From CAVWQV01 sp963757115 (GTDB taxonomy: Bacteria > Pseudomonadota > Alphaproteobacteria > Acetobacterales > Acetobacteraceae): 64,000 nucleotides of DNA. The notes under the pieces are model-generated. The model searched no databases, was not told the origin of the DNA, and saw only the letters and a list, made by a program, of their open reading frames with translations. The DNA is taken from the NCBI GenBank assembly GCA_963757115.1, contig CAVWQV010000001.1, forward strand, positions 434,001 to 498,000, read 5' to 3'. Below, piece by piece: positions 53,153-61,743 of the stretch. Numbering within the stretch: position 1 is the stretch's first letter; the number at the start of each line of letters is the position of its first letter. The position numbers and the translations under genes are program-made.

Positions 53153-54308
53153 TTACGGCCCGTCGCGTCCGGTCAAGGCCATCGCGCGATTTCCGGGAAG
53201 GGTCTCGACACGTCCGGCGAGTTCGAGTTCCAACAAGGTCGCCATCACGGCGGCGGGAGAGAACTGGCAGTCACGGATCAAATCGTCAACCGACGTCGGG
53301 GAAGGTCCAAGTAGTTCAATCACTTGGCGTCGGATCGCCGGCATGTCCCCCGGCATCTCGGACCATGCCTCGAGGGTTGGGGCGGGCTCGGCGAGGTGCG
53401 GCGCGGCGCCGCGGGCGAACAGCGGCGCACGTGCCAGCCCCTCCCGAAGCGGGTGGTCGGGAAGGTTGTCGATCACGTCGGCGGACGTTTCGGTGAGCTG
53501 GGCGCCCTGCCGGATCAGGTCGTTCGAGCCCCGGCAGCGCGGGTCGAGGGGCGAGCCGGGCACCGCGAACAGCTCACGGCCGTAATCCTGCGCCATGCGC
53601 GCGGTAATGAGGCTGCCGGAACGGGGTGCCGCCTCGACCACCACAACCCCGAGTGCAAGGCCTGCGATCACTCGGTTGCGGCGGGGAAAGTGCCGGGCCT
53701 GGGGTGCGGTGACCGAGCGGTGCCTCTGCGACGACAGCCCCGCCCGCCGCGATCTCGGCCTGCAGCGATGCATGCTCGGTCGGGTAGGGATGGTCGAGGC
53801 CGCCGGCGACGGCCGCCACGGTCCGGCCGGCAGCCAGCGCGCCGCGATGGGCCGCGGCGTCCACGCCACGCGCCATGCCCGAGACCACGACAAAGCCGGC
53901 GGCGGCGAGCTCGCTGGCCAGAACCTCGGCCACGCGCCGGCCGTTGGCCGAAGCGTTGCGCGCGCCCACGATGGCGACGGACGGAGCCGAGAACGCCTCG
54001 ACGGAACCGAGGACTGCGATCACCGGCGGAGCGTCCTCTGACAGCGCGAGCAGCTTGGGGTAGTCCGGGCCGGACAGCACCAGCAAGCGGCCGCCGATCC
54101 GGTCCAGCGCCGCGAGTTCGCCTTGCGCCCGGCCAGGGCTCGGCACGGCCGGCGGGGCTCGCCTGCCGCCGGCGCGGGCAAGCTCGGGCAACGCCGCGAT
54201 CGCCGCCGCGGGCGACCGATAAAGCTGCAGCAAGCGACGGTAGGTCACGGGGCCTACGCCCTCGGTGCGGGCCAGGCGCAGATGGTCGACCGTCTCGGAC
54301 GGGGTCAC
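53153..54308 (-). CDS. dprA: DNA-processing protein DprA (frameshifted here)
   Basis: Loads RecA on incoming single-stranded DNA during transformation. The N-terminal part shows LRLARTEGVGPVTYRRLLQL and the Rossmann-fold core IVGARNASANGRRVAEVLA, VVSGMARGVDAAAHRGAL and AVAGGLDHPYPTEH. After AEAPLG the frame slips near 53711 and resumes as PQARHFPRRNRVIAGLALG, then VVEAAPRSGSLITARMA and FAVPGSPLDPR. The C-terminus holds a winged-helix domain (SVDDLIRDCQFSPAAVMATL). The span is one base too long, so one insertion restores the frame. Confidence 0.88.
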
Positions 54309-54401
54309 TGCTCGAGGTTCCTTTTGACGAACGGCCGGAATGAACCGAGGCAGAATGAGCGGCCGGCGCCGCTAATTTGCAGTTAACCCCGCGCCATGCC
54401 G

Positions 54402-54989
54402 CTACGGCTTCCTCCCGATTCGCGGCTCCGTGCCGTCGAGCAAGCGGCGGATGTTGGCTTGGTGGCGGACGAATACCAGCACCGTGATCGCGAGCGCCAT
54501 CACCGCGGTGTCCCGGCCGGAAAGCAGGCTTGCGAGCGCCGGGGCGAGCGCGAAGGCGAGGAGCGCGGCGGCCGATGAAATTCGCAGCAAGGCAGCGCAG
54601 CCGACCCAGATCATGCAGGCGAGCACGCCGACGGGCCACGTGGTGGCGAGCAGCACGCCCAACCCGGTCGCGACCCCCTTGCCGCCCTGGAAGCCGAGCC
54701 AGAACGGGAACAGGTGCCCGATCACCGCGCCGACGCCGGCCCATAGGGCTGCGGCATGGCCGCCGTGCCAATCCGCCAACAGCACGCCGGCCGCGCCCTT
54801 CCCGCCGTCCAACAGCAAGGTGGCGGCGGCCAGCCAGCGCCGCCCGGTCCGGAGCACATTGGTCGCGCCGATGTTGCCCGAGCCGATCGAGCGAATGTCG
54901 CCGAGCCCGGCGCCTCGCGTGACCAGCAATCCGAACGGGATCGATCCCAGAGCGTAGCCAAGCAGGGCGTAGTCGATCGGAGGTATCAT
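54402..54989 (-). CDS. plsY: Glycerol-3-phosphate acyltransferase PlsY
   Basis: Transfers acyl groups from acyl-phosphate (made by PlsX) to glycerol 3-phosphate in the inner membrane. The 195-residue protein has five or so helices and the three motifs GYALGSIPFGLLV, RSIGSGNIGATNVLR and FPFWLGFQGGKGVATGLG. The start MIPPIDYALLG at 54989 overlaps the pyrC' stop by 4 bp; 46 in-frame upstream codons overlie pyrC' and are excluded. Confidence 0.94.
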   Translation of the reverse strand: MIPPIDYALLGYALGSIPFGLLVTRGAGLGDIRSIGSGNIGATNVLRTGRRWLAAATLLLDGGKGAAGVLLADWHGGHAAALWAGVGAVIGHLFPFWLGFQGGKGVATGLGVLLATTWPVGVLACMIWVGCAALLRISSAAALLAFALAPALASLLSGRDTAVMALAITVLVFVRHQANIRRLLDGTEPRIGRKP

Positions 54990-56260
54990 CCGAACACCCG
55001 CTTCCCCGCCTTCCATGTGCCGATGACCCGGCCTTCCAGAGCCCGCCCGTCGAAGGGCGTGTTCTGCGCCTTGCCGGGCAGCGTGCCGGCCTCGACCCGC
55101 CAGGCCCGCTCGGGGTGGAACAAACAAAGGTCGGCTGCCGCTCCCTTGACCAATCGGCCACCCGCGTAGCCGAGCAGGCGGGCGGGTTCGGCCGTCAGCA
55201 ACGCGACCGCGCGCCGGAGCCCCAAGGCGCCGCCATGCACCTGCGCCAAGGTGACGCCGAGCAAGGTCGCGAGCCCGGTGCCGCCCGGTGCCGCCTGAGC
55301 GAATGGCAGCCGCTTGTCATCGGCGTCGCGCGGCTGGTGGTCGGACGCGATGGCATCGATGGTCCCATCCACCAGGGCAGCGGCCACGGCGAGGCGGTCG
55401 GCCTCCGAGCGCAACGGGGGCGACAGCTTGGCATAGGTGCGAAAGTCGCCGATGGCCGTCTCGTTGAGATCGAAATAGGGCGGGGCGGTGTCGCAGGTGA
55501 CAGCGAGCCCGTCCGCCTTGGCGCAGCGAATCAACGCGAGCGCCTCGGCGGTCGAGACGTGCGCGAAGTGGATGGCTCCGCCAGTCAACCGGACTAGGCG
55601 TATGTCGCGGGCGACCAGGATCGCCTCGGCCGCCGCCGGCGCGCCGGCGAGGCCCAGCCTCGTCGATTGCGCCCCCTCGGTCGCGACCGCGCCTTCGGTC
55701 AGCGACGGCTCCTCGGGATGCTGCACGATGCGCGCGTCGAACCCGCTCGCGTAGGAAAGCGCCTGACGCATCAGCCGCGCCGAGCCGAGTGCCCGCGCGC
55801 CGTCGGTGAACGCCACCGCGCCGGCCTCGCGCAGCAGCCCGATCTCGGCAAGCTCTTCGCCCCGGCAGCCCCGCGTCACGGCGGCGTAGGGCAGGATGGT
55901 CAGGCTGCCGGTCTCCCCCCCGCGCGCCCGCAGCAGGCCGACCAGGGCCGGATCGTCGATCGGCGGGGACGTATCGGGCAGCGCCGCGAGCGCCGTCACG
56001 CCGCCCGCCGCCGCGGCAGCCGCGGCGGAGGCGATGGTCTCGCGATACTCGTAGCCCGGCTCGCCCAACGCGGCGCGCATATCGACGAGGCCCGGGCAGA
56101 GGACCGTTCCGGGTTCCTCGATGACGCACGTCCCTTCCGGCATTCCGAGGCCGGGGCCGAGATCAGCGATGATCCCGTCACACACCAGGAGGTCGCCTCG
56201 CGCATCCATGGCGGCATCGACCAGCCGGACGTCGCGGAACAGCAGCGTTGCGTCAGGCAT
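54986..56260 (-). CDS. Dihydroorotase-like protein PyrC', catalytically degenerate
   Basis: A 424-residue amidohydrolase-fold protein of the dihydroorotase family, next to pyrB. In active enzymes the metal site begins with D-M-H-x-H-x-R-E-P-G; here residues 60-69 read DMRAALGEPG, so both histidines and the arginine are missing. The rest of the fold (AGGVTALAALPDTSPP, AIASDHQPRD) is kept. Such PyrC'/PyrX subunits support aspartate transcarbamoylase assembly without dihydroorotase activity in other bacteria, and an active pyrC should exist elsewhere. The ATG at 56260 overlaps the end of pyrB by 8 bp. Confidence 0.88.
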   Translation of the reverse strand: MPDATLLFRDVRLVDAAMDARGDLLVCDGIIADLGPGLGMPEGTCVIEEPGTVLCPGLVDMRAALGEPGYEYRETIASAAAAAAAGGVTALAALPDTSPPIDDPALVGLLRARGGETGSLTILPYAAVTRGCRGEELAEIGLLREAGAVAFTDGARALGSARLMRQALSYASGFDARIVQHPEEPSLTEGAVATEGAQSTRLGLAGAPAAAEAILVARDIRLVRLTGGAIHFAHVSTAEALALIRCAKADGLAVTCDTAPPYFDLNETAIGDFRTYAKLSPPLRSEADRLAVAAALVDGTIDAIASDHQPRDADDKRLPFAQAAPGGTGLATLLGVTLAQVHGGALGLRRAVALLTAEPARLLGYAGGRLVKGAAADLCLFHPERAWRVEAGTLPGKAQNTPFDGRALEGRVIGTWKAGKRVFG

Positions 56261-57211
56261 TGCGGCCGCGCCGCGCCAAGGTGTCGAGCACCGCCATCCG
56301 GACGGCAACGCCCATCTCGACCTGTTCGCGGATTACGCTGCGGGCCGGATCGTCGGCCACCGCGCTGTCGATCTCCACCCCGCGGTTCATCGGCCCGGGA
56401 TGCATCACAGCGCGTCGGGCCGCGCCCGCGCGAGCTTGGCGGCGTCGAGCCCGTAGAAGCGGAAATACTCGCGGGCGCTCGGCACGAGGCCGCCCGTCGT
56501 GCGCTCCCGCTGCAAGCGCAGCATCATGACGATATCGGTGCCGGCGAGCCCCGCTCGCATGTCATGAAACACGTCCACGCCAAGCGCCGCCACCTCCGCT
56601 GGCATCAAGGTGGGCGGCCCGACCACCCGCACCCGGCTTCCCATGGTGGTAAGCAAATGGATGTTGGAGCGCGCCACCCGCGAATGGAGGATGTCGCCGC
56701 AGATCGCCACGGCGAGGCCCTCCAGCCGCCCCTTGTGCCGCCGGATGGTCAAGGCGTCGAGCAGTGCCTGGGTCGGATGCTCATGGGTGCCGTCGCCGGC
56801 GTTGATGACGGCGGCGTCGACTTTCTGCGCAAGCAGGCTCGGTGCCCCGGATTGGTCGTGCCGTACCACGAGCAGGTCGCACTGCATGGCGTTGAGCGTC
56901 GCCGCCGTGTCGAGCAGAGTTTCACCCTTCTTCACCGACGACGTAGCGACCGCCATGTTGATGACGTCGGCCCCGAGCCGCTTGCCGGCGAGCTCAAAGC
57001 TGGTGCGAGTGCGGGTGCTGTCCTCGAAAAACAAGTTGATCAGCGTTTGCCCGCGGAGAAGGTCACGGCCTGTCTTGCCTGACCGATTTAGCAGCACGTA
57101 GCTTTCTGCGAGATCGAGCAGTTGCCCGATCTCCGGCGGATGCATTCCCTCGATCGCGAGCAGGTGCTTATGGGGGTAGGCCACGCGTCTTCGATGCAGG
57201 AAGGGTCGCAA
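56253..57211 (-). CDS. pyrB: Aspartate carbamoyltransferase catalytic subunit (frameshifted here)
   Basis: Makes carbamoyl-aspartate, the committed pyrimidine step. Carbamoyl-phosphate motif FEDSTRTRTSFELAGKRLGA, the lysine loop SVKKGETLLDTAATL and INAGDGTHEHPTQALLD are intact. The frame ends early at ARPDAL; one base further on, the other frame reads VMHPGPMNRGVEIDSAVAD to the proper end LDTLARRGRNA at 56253. The 959-nt span is one base short, so a missing G near 56410 is likely, the only deletion among the frameshifts here. It is translationally overlapped with pyrC'. The exact start (ATG at 57211 or a GTG ten codons later) is open. Confidence 0.9.
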
Positions 57212-57355
57212 CCCGTCAATGCCGCCGCCCGGCGCCTTTCGGACGCGAGCGGGACGCGTTCAGGTTGATACGTCGTCCTATCCGGTCTATGCCTCGGTCG
57301 TTGCGCTTCCGCGATTTGGTCGGCGCTCGCGAGCAACCAACGGGAGAAGTTTCTT

Positions 57356-57796
57356 ATGACAGGAAAGCGTGGGCTGCTATTTACCCTGGCGGGAGCGGCC
57401 TTCATGTTGCAGGCCTGCTCTTCCACGCCGCCGCCCCAGCCGGTTGCTGCGCCGGCCGCGCCGCCAGCGCCCGATTATAGCGGAACCTATTCGGGCACCG
57501 TAACCCCCACCAAAGGCTGCCCCGCCCCGAGCACCGCGTCTCTCAGCGTGGAGAACAAGCAGTTTACCCTGATGTGGAACAAGTCGACGACCTTCTCAGG
57601 TCCTGTCGCTGATGATGGCTCGCTGTCTGCCACGCTCCCCGGCACGCCGGCGTCAGGGGTGCAGCATCACAAGTACCGGCGCGGAGGTGCGATGCCGGGT
57701 GCGGACCTGACCGGCAAGATCGAGGGCAACACGTTCACCGGGCAGGTTATCAGAAACACGTGCACGACGCCGCTTTCATTGCAGAAATCGACTTAG
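57356..57796 (+). CDS. Small lipoprotein, unknown function
   Basis: A 146-residue lipoprotein with signal GLLFTLAGAAFML and lipobox LQAC (lipidated cysteine at 21). A proline/alanine-rich spacer follows, then a small beta-rich domain: DYSGTYSGTVTPTKGCPAP, ASLSVENKQFTLMW and ADLTGKIEGNTFTGQVI, with two cysteines that could pair. A GGGAGAAG ribosome site precedes the ATG. It is divergent from pyrB. No function is known to me. Confidence 0.75.
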   Translation: MTGKRGLLFTLAGAAFMLQACSSTPPPQPVAAPAAPPAPDYSGTYSGTVTPTKGCPAPSTASLSVENKQFTLMWNKSTTFSGPVADDGSLSATLPGTPASGVQHHKYRRGGAMPGADLTGKIEGNTFTGQVIRNTCTTPLSLQKST

Positions 57797-57805
57797 CAGC
57801 CCTCG

Positions 57806-57874
57806 GCCCGACCCTCCCGGCGAGCCGGGGAGGGAGACTAGGAGTCCTCTCCCCAGTTCGGGGGAGGGTCGGGC
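57806..57874. repeat. REP-like composite palindrome between two convergent genes
   Basis: Outer arms GCCCGACCCTCCC (57806-57818) and GGGAGGGTCGGGC (57862-57874) are perfect complements, and two smaller GC hairpins lie inside (CTCCCGGC-GA-GCCGGGGAG and CTCTCCCC-AGTTC-GGGGGAG). It sits between the lipoprotein stop and the gltX stop, and may serve as a terminator. Its sequence style matches dispersed intergenic palindromes of high-GC proteobacteria. A related hairpin follows rpoH. Confidence 0.7.
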
Positions 57875-57881
57875 GAGCGTG

Positions 57882-59280
57882 TTACGCCGAAGCCGCGTCG
57901 ATCCGAGCCAAAGCCTCGTGTCGCCCTAGCGCCGCCAAGGTGACGTCGATCCCCGGGCTCGTCGTGCTGCCCGTCAATGCTGCACGTAGCGGCTGCGCGA
58001 CCTGGCCGAGTTTCCTTCCCGACCGCTCCGCGAAACCGCGCAGCGCCAAGTCGAGCGATTCGCGTGAGAAGTCGGTAGCGGCCAGCACGGGCGCGATTTC
58101 CCGCAGCATCAGCTTCGCATCGGATGAGAGCAAGGCCGCCGCTTTCGGCTCGAACGTCAGCGGCCGGACGGCGGCCAGAAACGCGGCGTTGTCCGCCAAC
58201 TCGACCAGCGTCCTGGCGCGCTCCTTCAGATCCGGCATCAACGCGCGGACCCGAGCGGCCGCGACGCTGCCGAGGGACAAGCCCGGGCGGGACGCCAAGC
58301 CGTTGCAGCACGTCACGGGTCAGTCGATCGTCGTCGGCCGCACGGATGTAGATGCCGTTAAGGTGGGTGAGCTTGGCGTAATCCATCCGGCTCGCCGCGC
58401 GCCCGACATCGGCGATGTCGAACAACCGGATCGCTTCCTCGCGGCCGACGACTTCCAGATTGCCGTGGCCCCAGCCGAGCCGGAGCAGGTAGTTGCACAG
58501 TGCCTCCGGCAAGTAGCCTTGCTCGCGGAACTCAAGCGCGCTCACGGCGCCATGGCGCTTCGAAAGCTTGGCCCCGTCCGCGCCGTGGATCAGCGGGAGG
58601 TGGGCGAAGCGCGGGACGGCCCACCCCATCGCCTCATAGACCTGCACCTGCCGGAACGTGTTGGTGAGGTGGTCGTCGCCCCGGATCACGTGAGTGATGG
58701 CCATGTCGTGATCGTCCACTACCACCGCATGAAGATAGGTGGGCGTGCCGTCGCTGCGGAGGATGATCATGTCATCGAGCTCGGCGTTGGCGACGCGCAC
58801 CGTACCCTGCACTAGGTCGTCCACCACGGTCTCGCCCTCGCGCGGCGCCCGCAAGCGGATCGCGGGCGAAATGCCGGGCGGGGCTTCGGCGGGATCGCGG
58901 TCGCGCCAGCGTCCGTCGTAGCGTGGCGGCCGGCCCTCCGCGATCGCCCGCTCGCGCATCGCCTTGAGCTCCTGTGGCGTGCAGAAGCAGCGATAGGCGT
59001 GCCCCTGTTCCAGCAGCTCGTGCGCGACGGCGGCGTGGCGCGCGGCCCGGGTGGACTGGAAGACGGGCGGCTCGTCGGGGTCGAGCCCGAGCCATTCGAG
59101 GCTTTCGAGAATGGTCCGGGTCGCTTCCGCCGTGCTGCGCTCGCGGTCGGTGTCCTCGATCCGGAGCAGGTATCGGCCGCCGTGATGCCGACTGAACAGG
59201 TAGTTGAAAAGAGCGGTGCGCACCCCGCCGATATGCAGGGTGCCGGTCGGGCTCGGTGCGAAGCGGGTGCGGACGGACAT
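57882..59280 (-). CDS. gltX: Glutamyl-tRNA synthetase (frameshifted here)
   Basis: Charges tRNA-Glu. The start MSVRTRFAPSPTGTLHIGG contains the HIGH-type signature; RTALFNYLFSRHHGG, FCTPQELKAMRERA and the KLSKRHGA motif (KMSKS-type) are present. After RLGVPPGL the frame slips near 58280; the next frame continues SLGSVAAARVRALMPDLKER to the end RIDAASA at 57882. The span is one base too long, so one insertion restores a product of about 465 residues. A long open frame upstream of 59280 is unrelated and overlies comEC. An essential gene, so the break is probably not biological. Confidence 0.93.
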
Positions 59281-59352
59281 CGCTCGGCTCCTAGCACCTC
59301 CAAGATGGCGTGTTGAGCCGTCCCCCGGTATGCTTCTACCGGAGGTTGCAAA

Positions 59353-61511
59353 ATGGACCAGGTACTTGCCGCGGCCCGTGGGAGCTGGGAAGCGCATCTC
59401 GGGGCATGGCGCTGGTTCCTGGCGGCCGAGCGCGGCAGGTTCGCTCTGTGGCTGCCCGTGTTCATGGGCGCCGGCGTTGTGTTCTACTTCAGCTTGGGCT
59501 CGGAGCCGCCCTGGTGGGCGGGTGTTGCGGTGCTCGCGCCGTCCGCGTGCGCGGCTTGGCTCGCCCGGTCGGGACTGCGCTCGCTTCTGTTGCCCCTCGC
59601 GGCCGCCTCGCTCGGCTTCGCCTCGGCGCAATGGGCAACGGCGAGAGCCCTGCCGCTCGAGACGCTGCCTAAGAAATCGGTGGTGATCGTCGGGCGGGTG
59701 CGCGGTGTCGAGTTGCTGCCTGCCGGGCGGCGCGTCACCTTTGAGGCGGCGAGCCTGAACGATGCGCCACCCCTCGCTCGCCGGCTGCGCGTCCGGTTGC
59801 GGGATGCCGACGCGGCCGAGCTCCAGACCGGCGATACGGCGCAGGTGCGCGCGCTGGTCCGCGCCATGTCGCCACCTGCGTATCCCGGTGCCTGGGACCT
59901 GCAGCGCGATGCTTTCTACAATGGGTTGGCCGGCTCCGGGTTCGCGCTGGGCTATGCCGAGCGCCTCGAGCAGGCGCCGCCCGCCACCGCAGGGCGTTGG
60001 GTGCAGTGGGTGCGCGACACGATCGAGGCGCGCGTGATCGCGGCGATCCCCGGTCCGGCAGGGGCGGTGTCCGCCACCCTGCTCACCGGCCTCACCTCCG
60101 GCATCCCCGAAGCCGATCGCGCCGCTTTCCGCGATTTCGGGGTTGGCGCACTTGCTGGCCGTCGCCGGCCTGCATGTCGGCATCGTCATGGGGTTTGCGC
60201 TTGGCCTGACCCGCACCGCGCTCGCGTTGTCCGAGCAGGCGTCGCTGCGCTGGCCCTGCCGGCAGATCGCGGCGCTGGCCGCACTCGCCGCCGGCGGGGC
60301 CTACATGGTGTTGACCGGGATGCACGTGCCGATCGTGCGCAGCTTCGCCATGGCCTGCGTGTTCACTCTCGCGGTCGTCGCCGGAAGGCGCGGGGTGTCG
60401 GTCCGCGGTCTGGCGCTGGCGGCGACGGCGCTGATGCTCGTTTCGCCGCAGGAAGTAGTGGGCGTGAGCTTTCAGATGAGCTTTTCAGCGGTGCTGGCGC
60501 TGATCGCGGGCTACGAGGCGTTGCGCCCCTGGCTGCGCCGGATACATGGCACGGGTGCCTGGCACCGGCGGTTCGGGCACCACGTCGTGACGCTCGCGCT
60601 GACCAGCGCGCTGGCGGGCAGCGCTTCGGCGCCGTTCGCCGCCTTTCATTTCGGGCGGGTGCAGCTCTACTTCGTACTGTCCAACATGGTCGCGGTGCCG
60701 CTGACGGCCATGTGGGTGATGCCGGCGGGCCTCATTTCGCTTGCGCTGATGCCGTTCGGGCTCGAAATTGCTGACGTTGACGCCGATGGGCTGGGGGGCC
60801 AACGCGATCCTTGAGATCGCGCGGGCGACGGCGGCTTTGCCGCAAGCGACGCTTCGCGTGCCGCACGCGCCGCCCTGGGGCCTGGCGGTCATGGCGCTCG
60901 GCATCGCATGGCTGGGCTTGTGGCGAAGCCCGATCCGGCTTGCAGGCATCGTGCCGATCGTCGTCGCCCTCCTGTCGCCGGCATTCGTGCAATTGCCGGA
61001 CATCCTCGTATCCGATGATGCCAAGCTGATTGCACTCCGGACGCCCTCGGGCGCCTATCTCCAGCATGTTTCGGGAGGCTCCAAGTTTACCCGCGAGGCT
61101 TGGGAGCAGTATTGGGCCGAAGCCGCGTTCACGCCTTTTCCCGCGAGTGGAGCGGCCGCGGACGGTTTGATCGACTGCACCGCGCGCGACTGCCTGCTTC
61201 GCTCGCGCCCGGACGCGCCGCCCGCGTTGTTGCTGCGTCCCGGCGCGGTCGGTCCCGCGCGCTGCGACGACGCCGTGGTGCTGCTCGCGTCCGAGCCTGC
61301 CAAGGGCGTCTGCCCGCGCGGCGGGGCGCGGTTGGTGGACCGCTTCACGGTTTGGCGACAAGGAGCCGAAGCCATCTGGCTCACCCGTGGTGGCGCGCAA
61401 CTGCTGTCCGACCGGGAATGGCGGGGCAATCGCCCCTGGGTGCCGCCTCTCGTCTACCCCAAGCGGAAGGAGGTGCCTGAACCCCTGCCGCATGAGCCGA
61501 TCAACGAATGA
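59353..61511 (+). CDS. comEC: ComEC/Rec2 family competence protein (two frameshifts here)
   Basis: Inner-membrane channel for single-stranded DNA uptake, about 718 residues once repaired. The first frame contains an OB-like region (VVIVGRVRGVELLPAGRRV) and LLTGLTSGIPEADRAAFRD. The competence domain follows in the next frame as HLLAVAGLHVGIVMGF and VSFQMSFSAVLALIAG. The last frame gives LTLTPMGWGANAILEI and a soluble tail. An extra T at 60135-60137 and an extra A at 60765-60767 explain both slips, and the span is exactly two bases too long. There is no metallo-beta-lactamase domain, which is usual for the shorter alphaproteobacterial form. Divergent from gltX. Confidence 0.88.
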
Positions 61512-61743
61512 CCTCCGGTGCGGCCCGCTTGGACCGGGTGCTCATAGTCAGGGGGCGATAGCCGGAGATTAGCGAACAACAAGGTGCAACGAACTCCTTT
61601 CGGTCGCGTGCGAAAGAGGAGGGCGGCTCGAATGTGCCAGACGGACCGGACCCGACGAGATTCGCTGCATGTGAAATTTCGATGGCGCGGCACTTGGCCC
61701 GCGCTTTGCTGCAACCGTCGCTCACCCCCTTGAGGGAGCGACC

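Noticed and set aside
51312..53585. 757-codon open frame antisense to topA and dprA
   Set aside because: Fully opposite a canonical topoisomerase gene; composition and lack of motifs mark it as a shadow.
57838..60216. 792-codon frame containing gltX with long extensions at both ends
   Set aside because: The N-terminal extension overlies comEC and the C-terminal part follows a frameshift into an intergenic palindrome. The true product starts at 59280 and ends at 57882.
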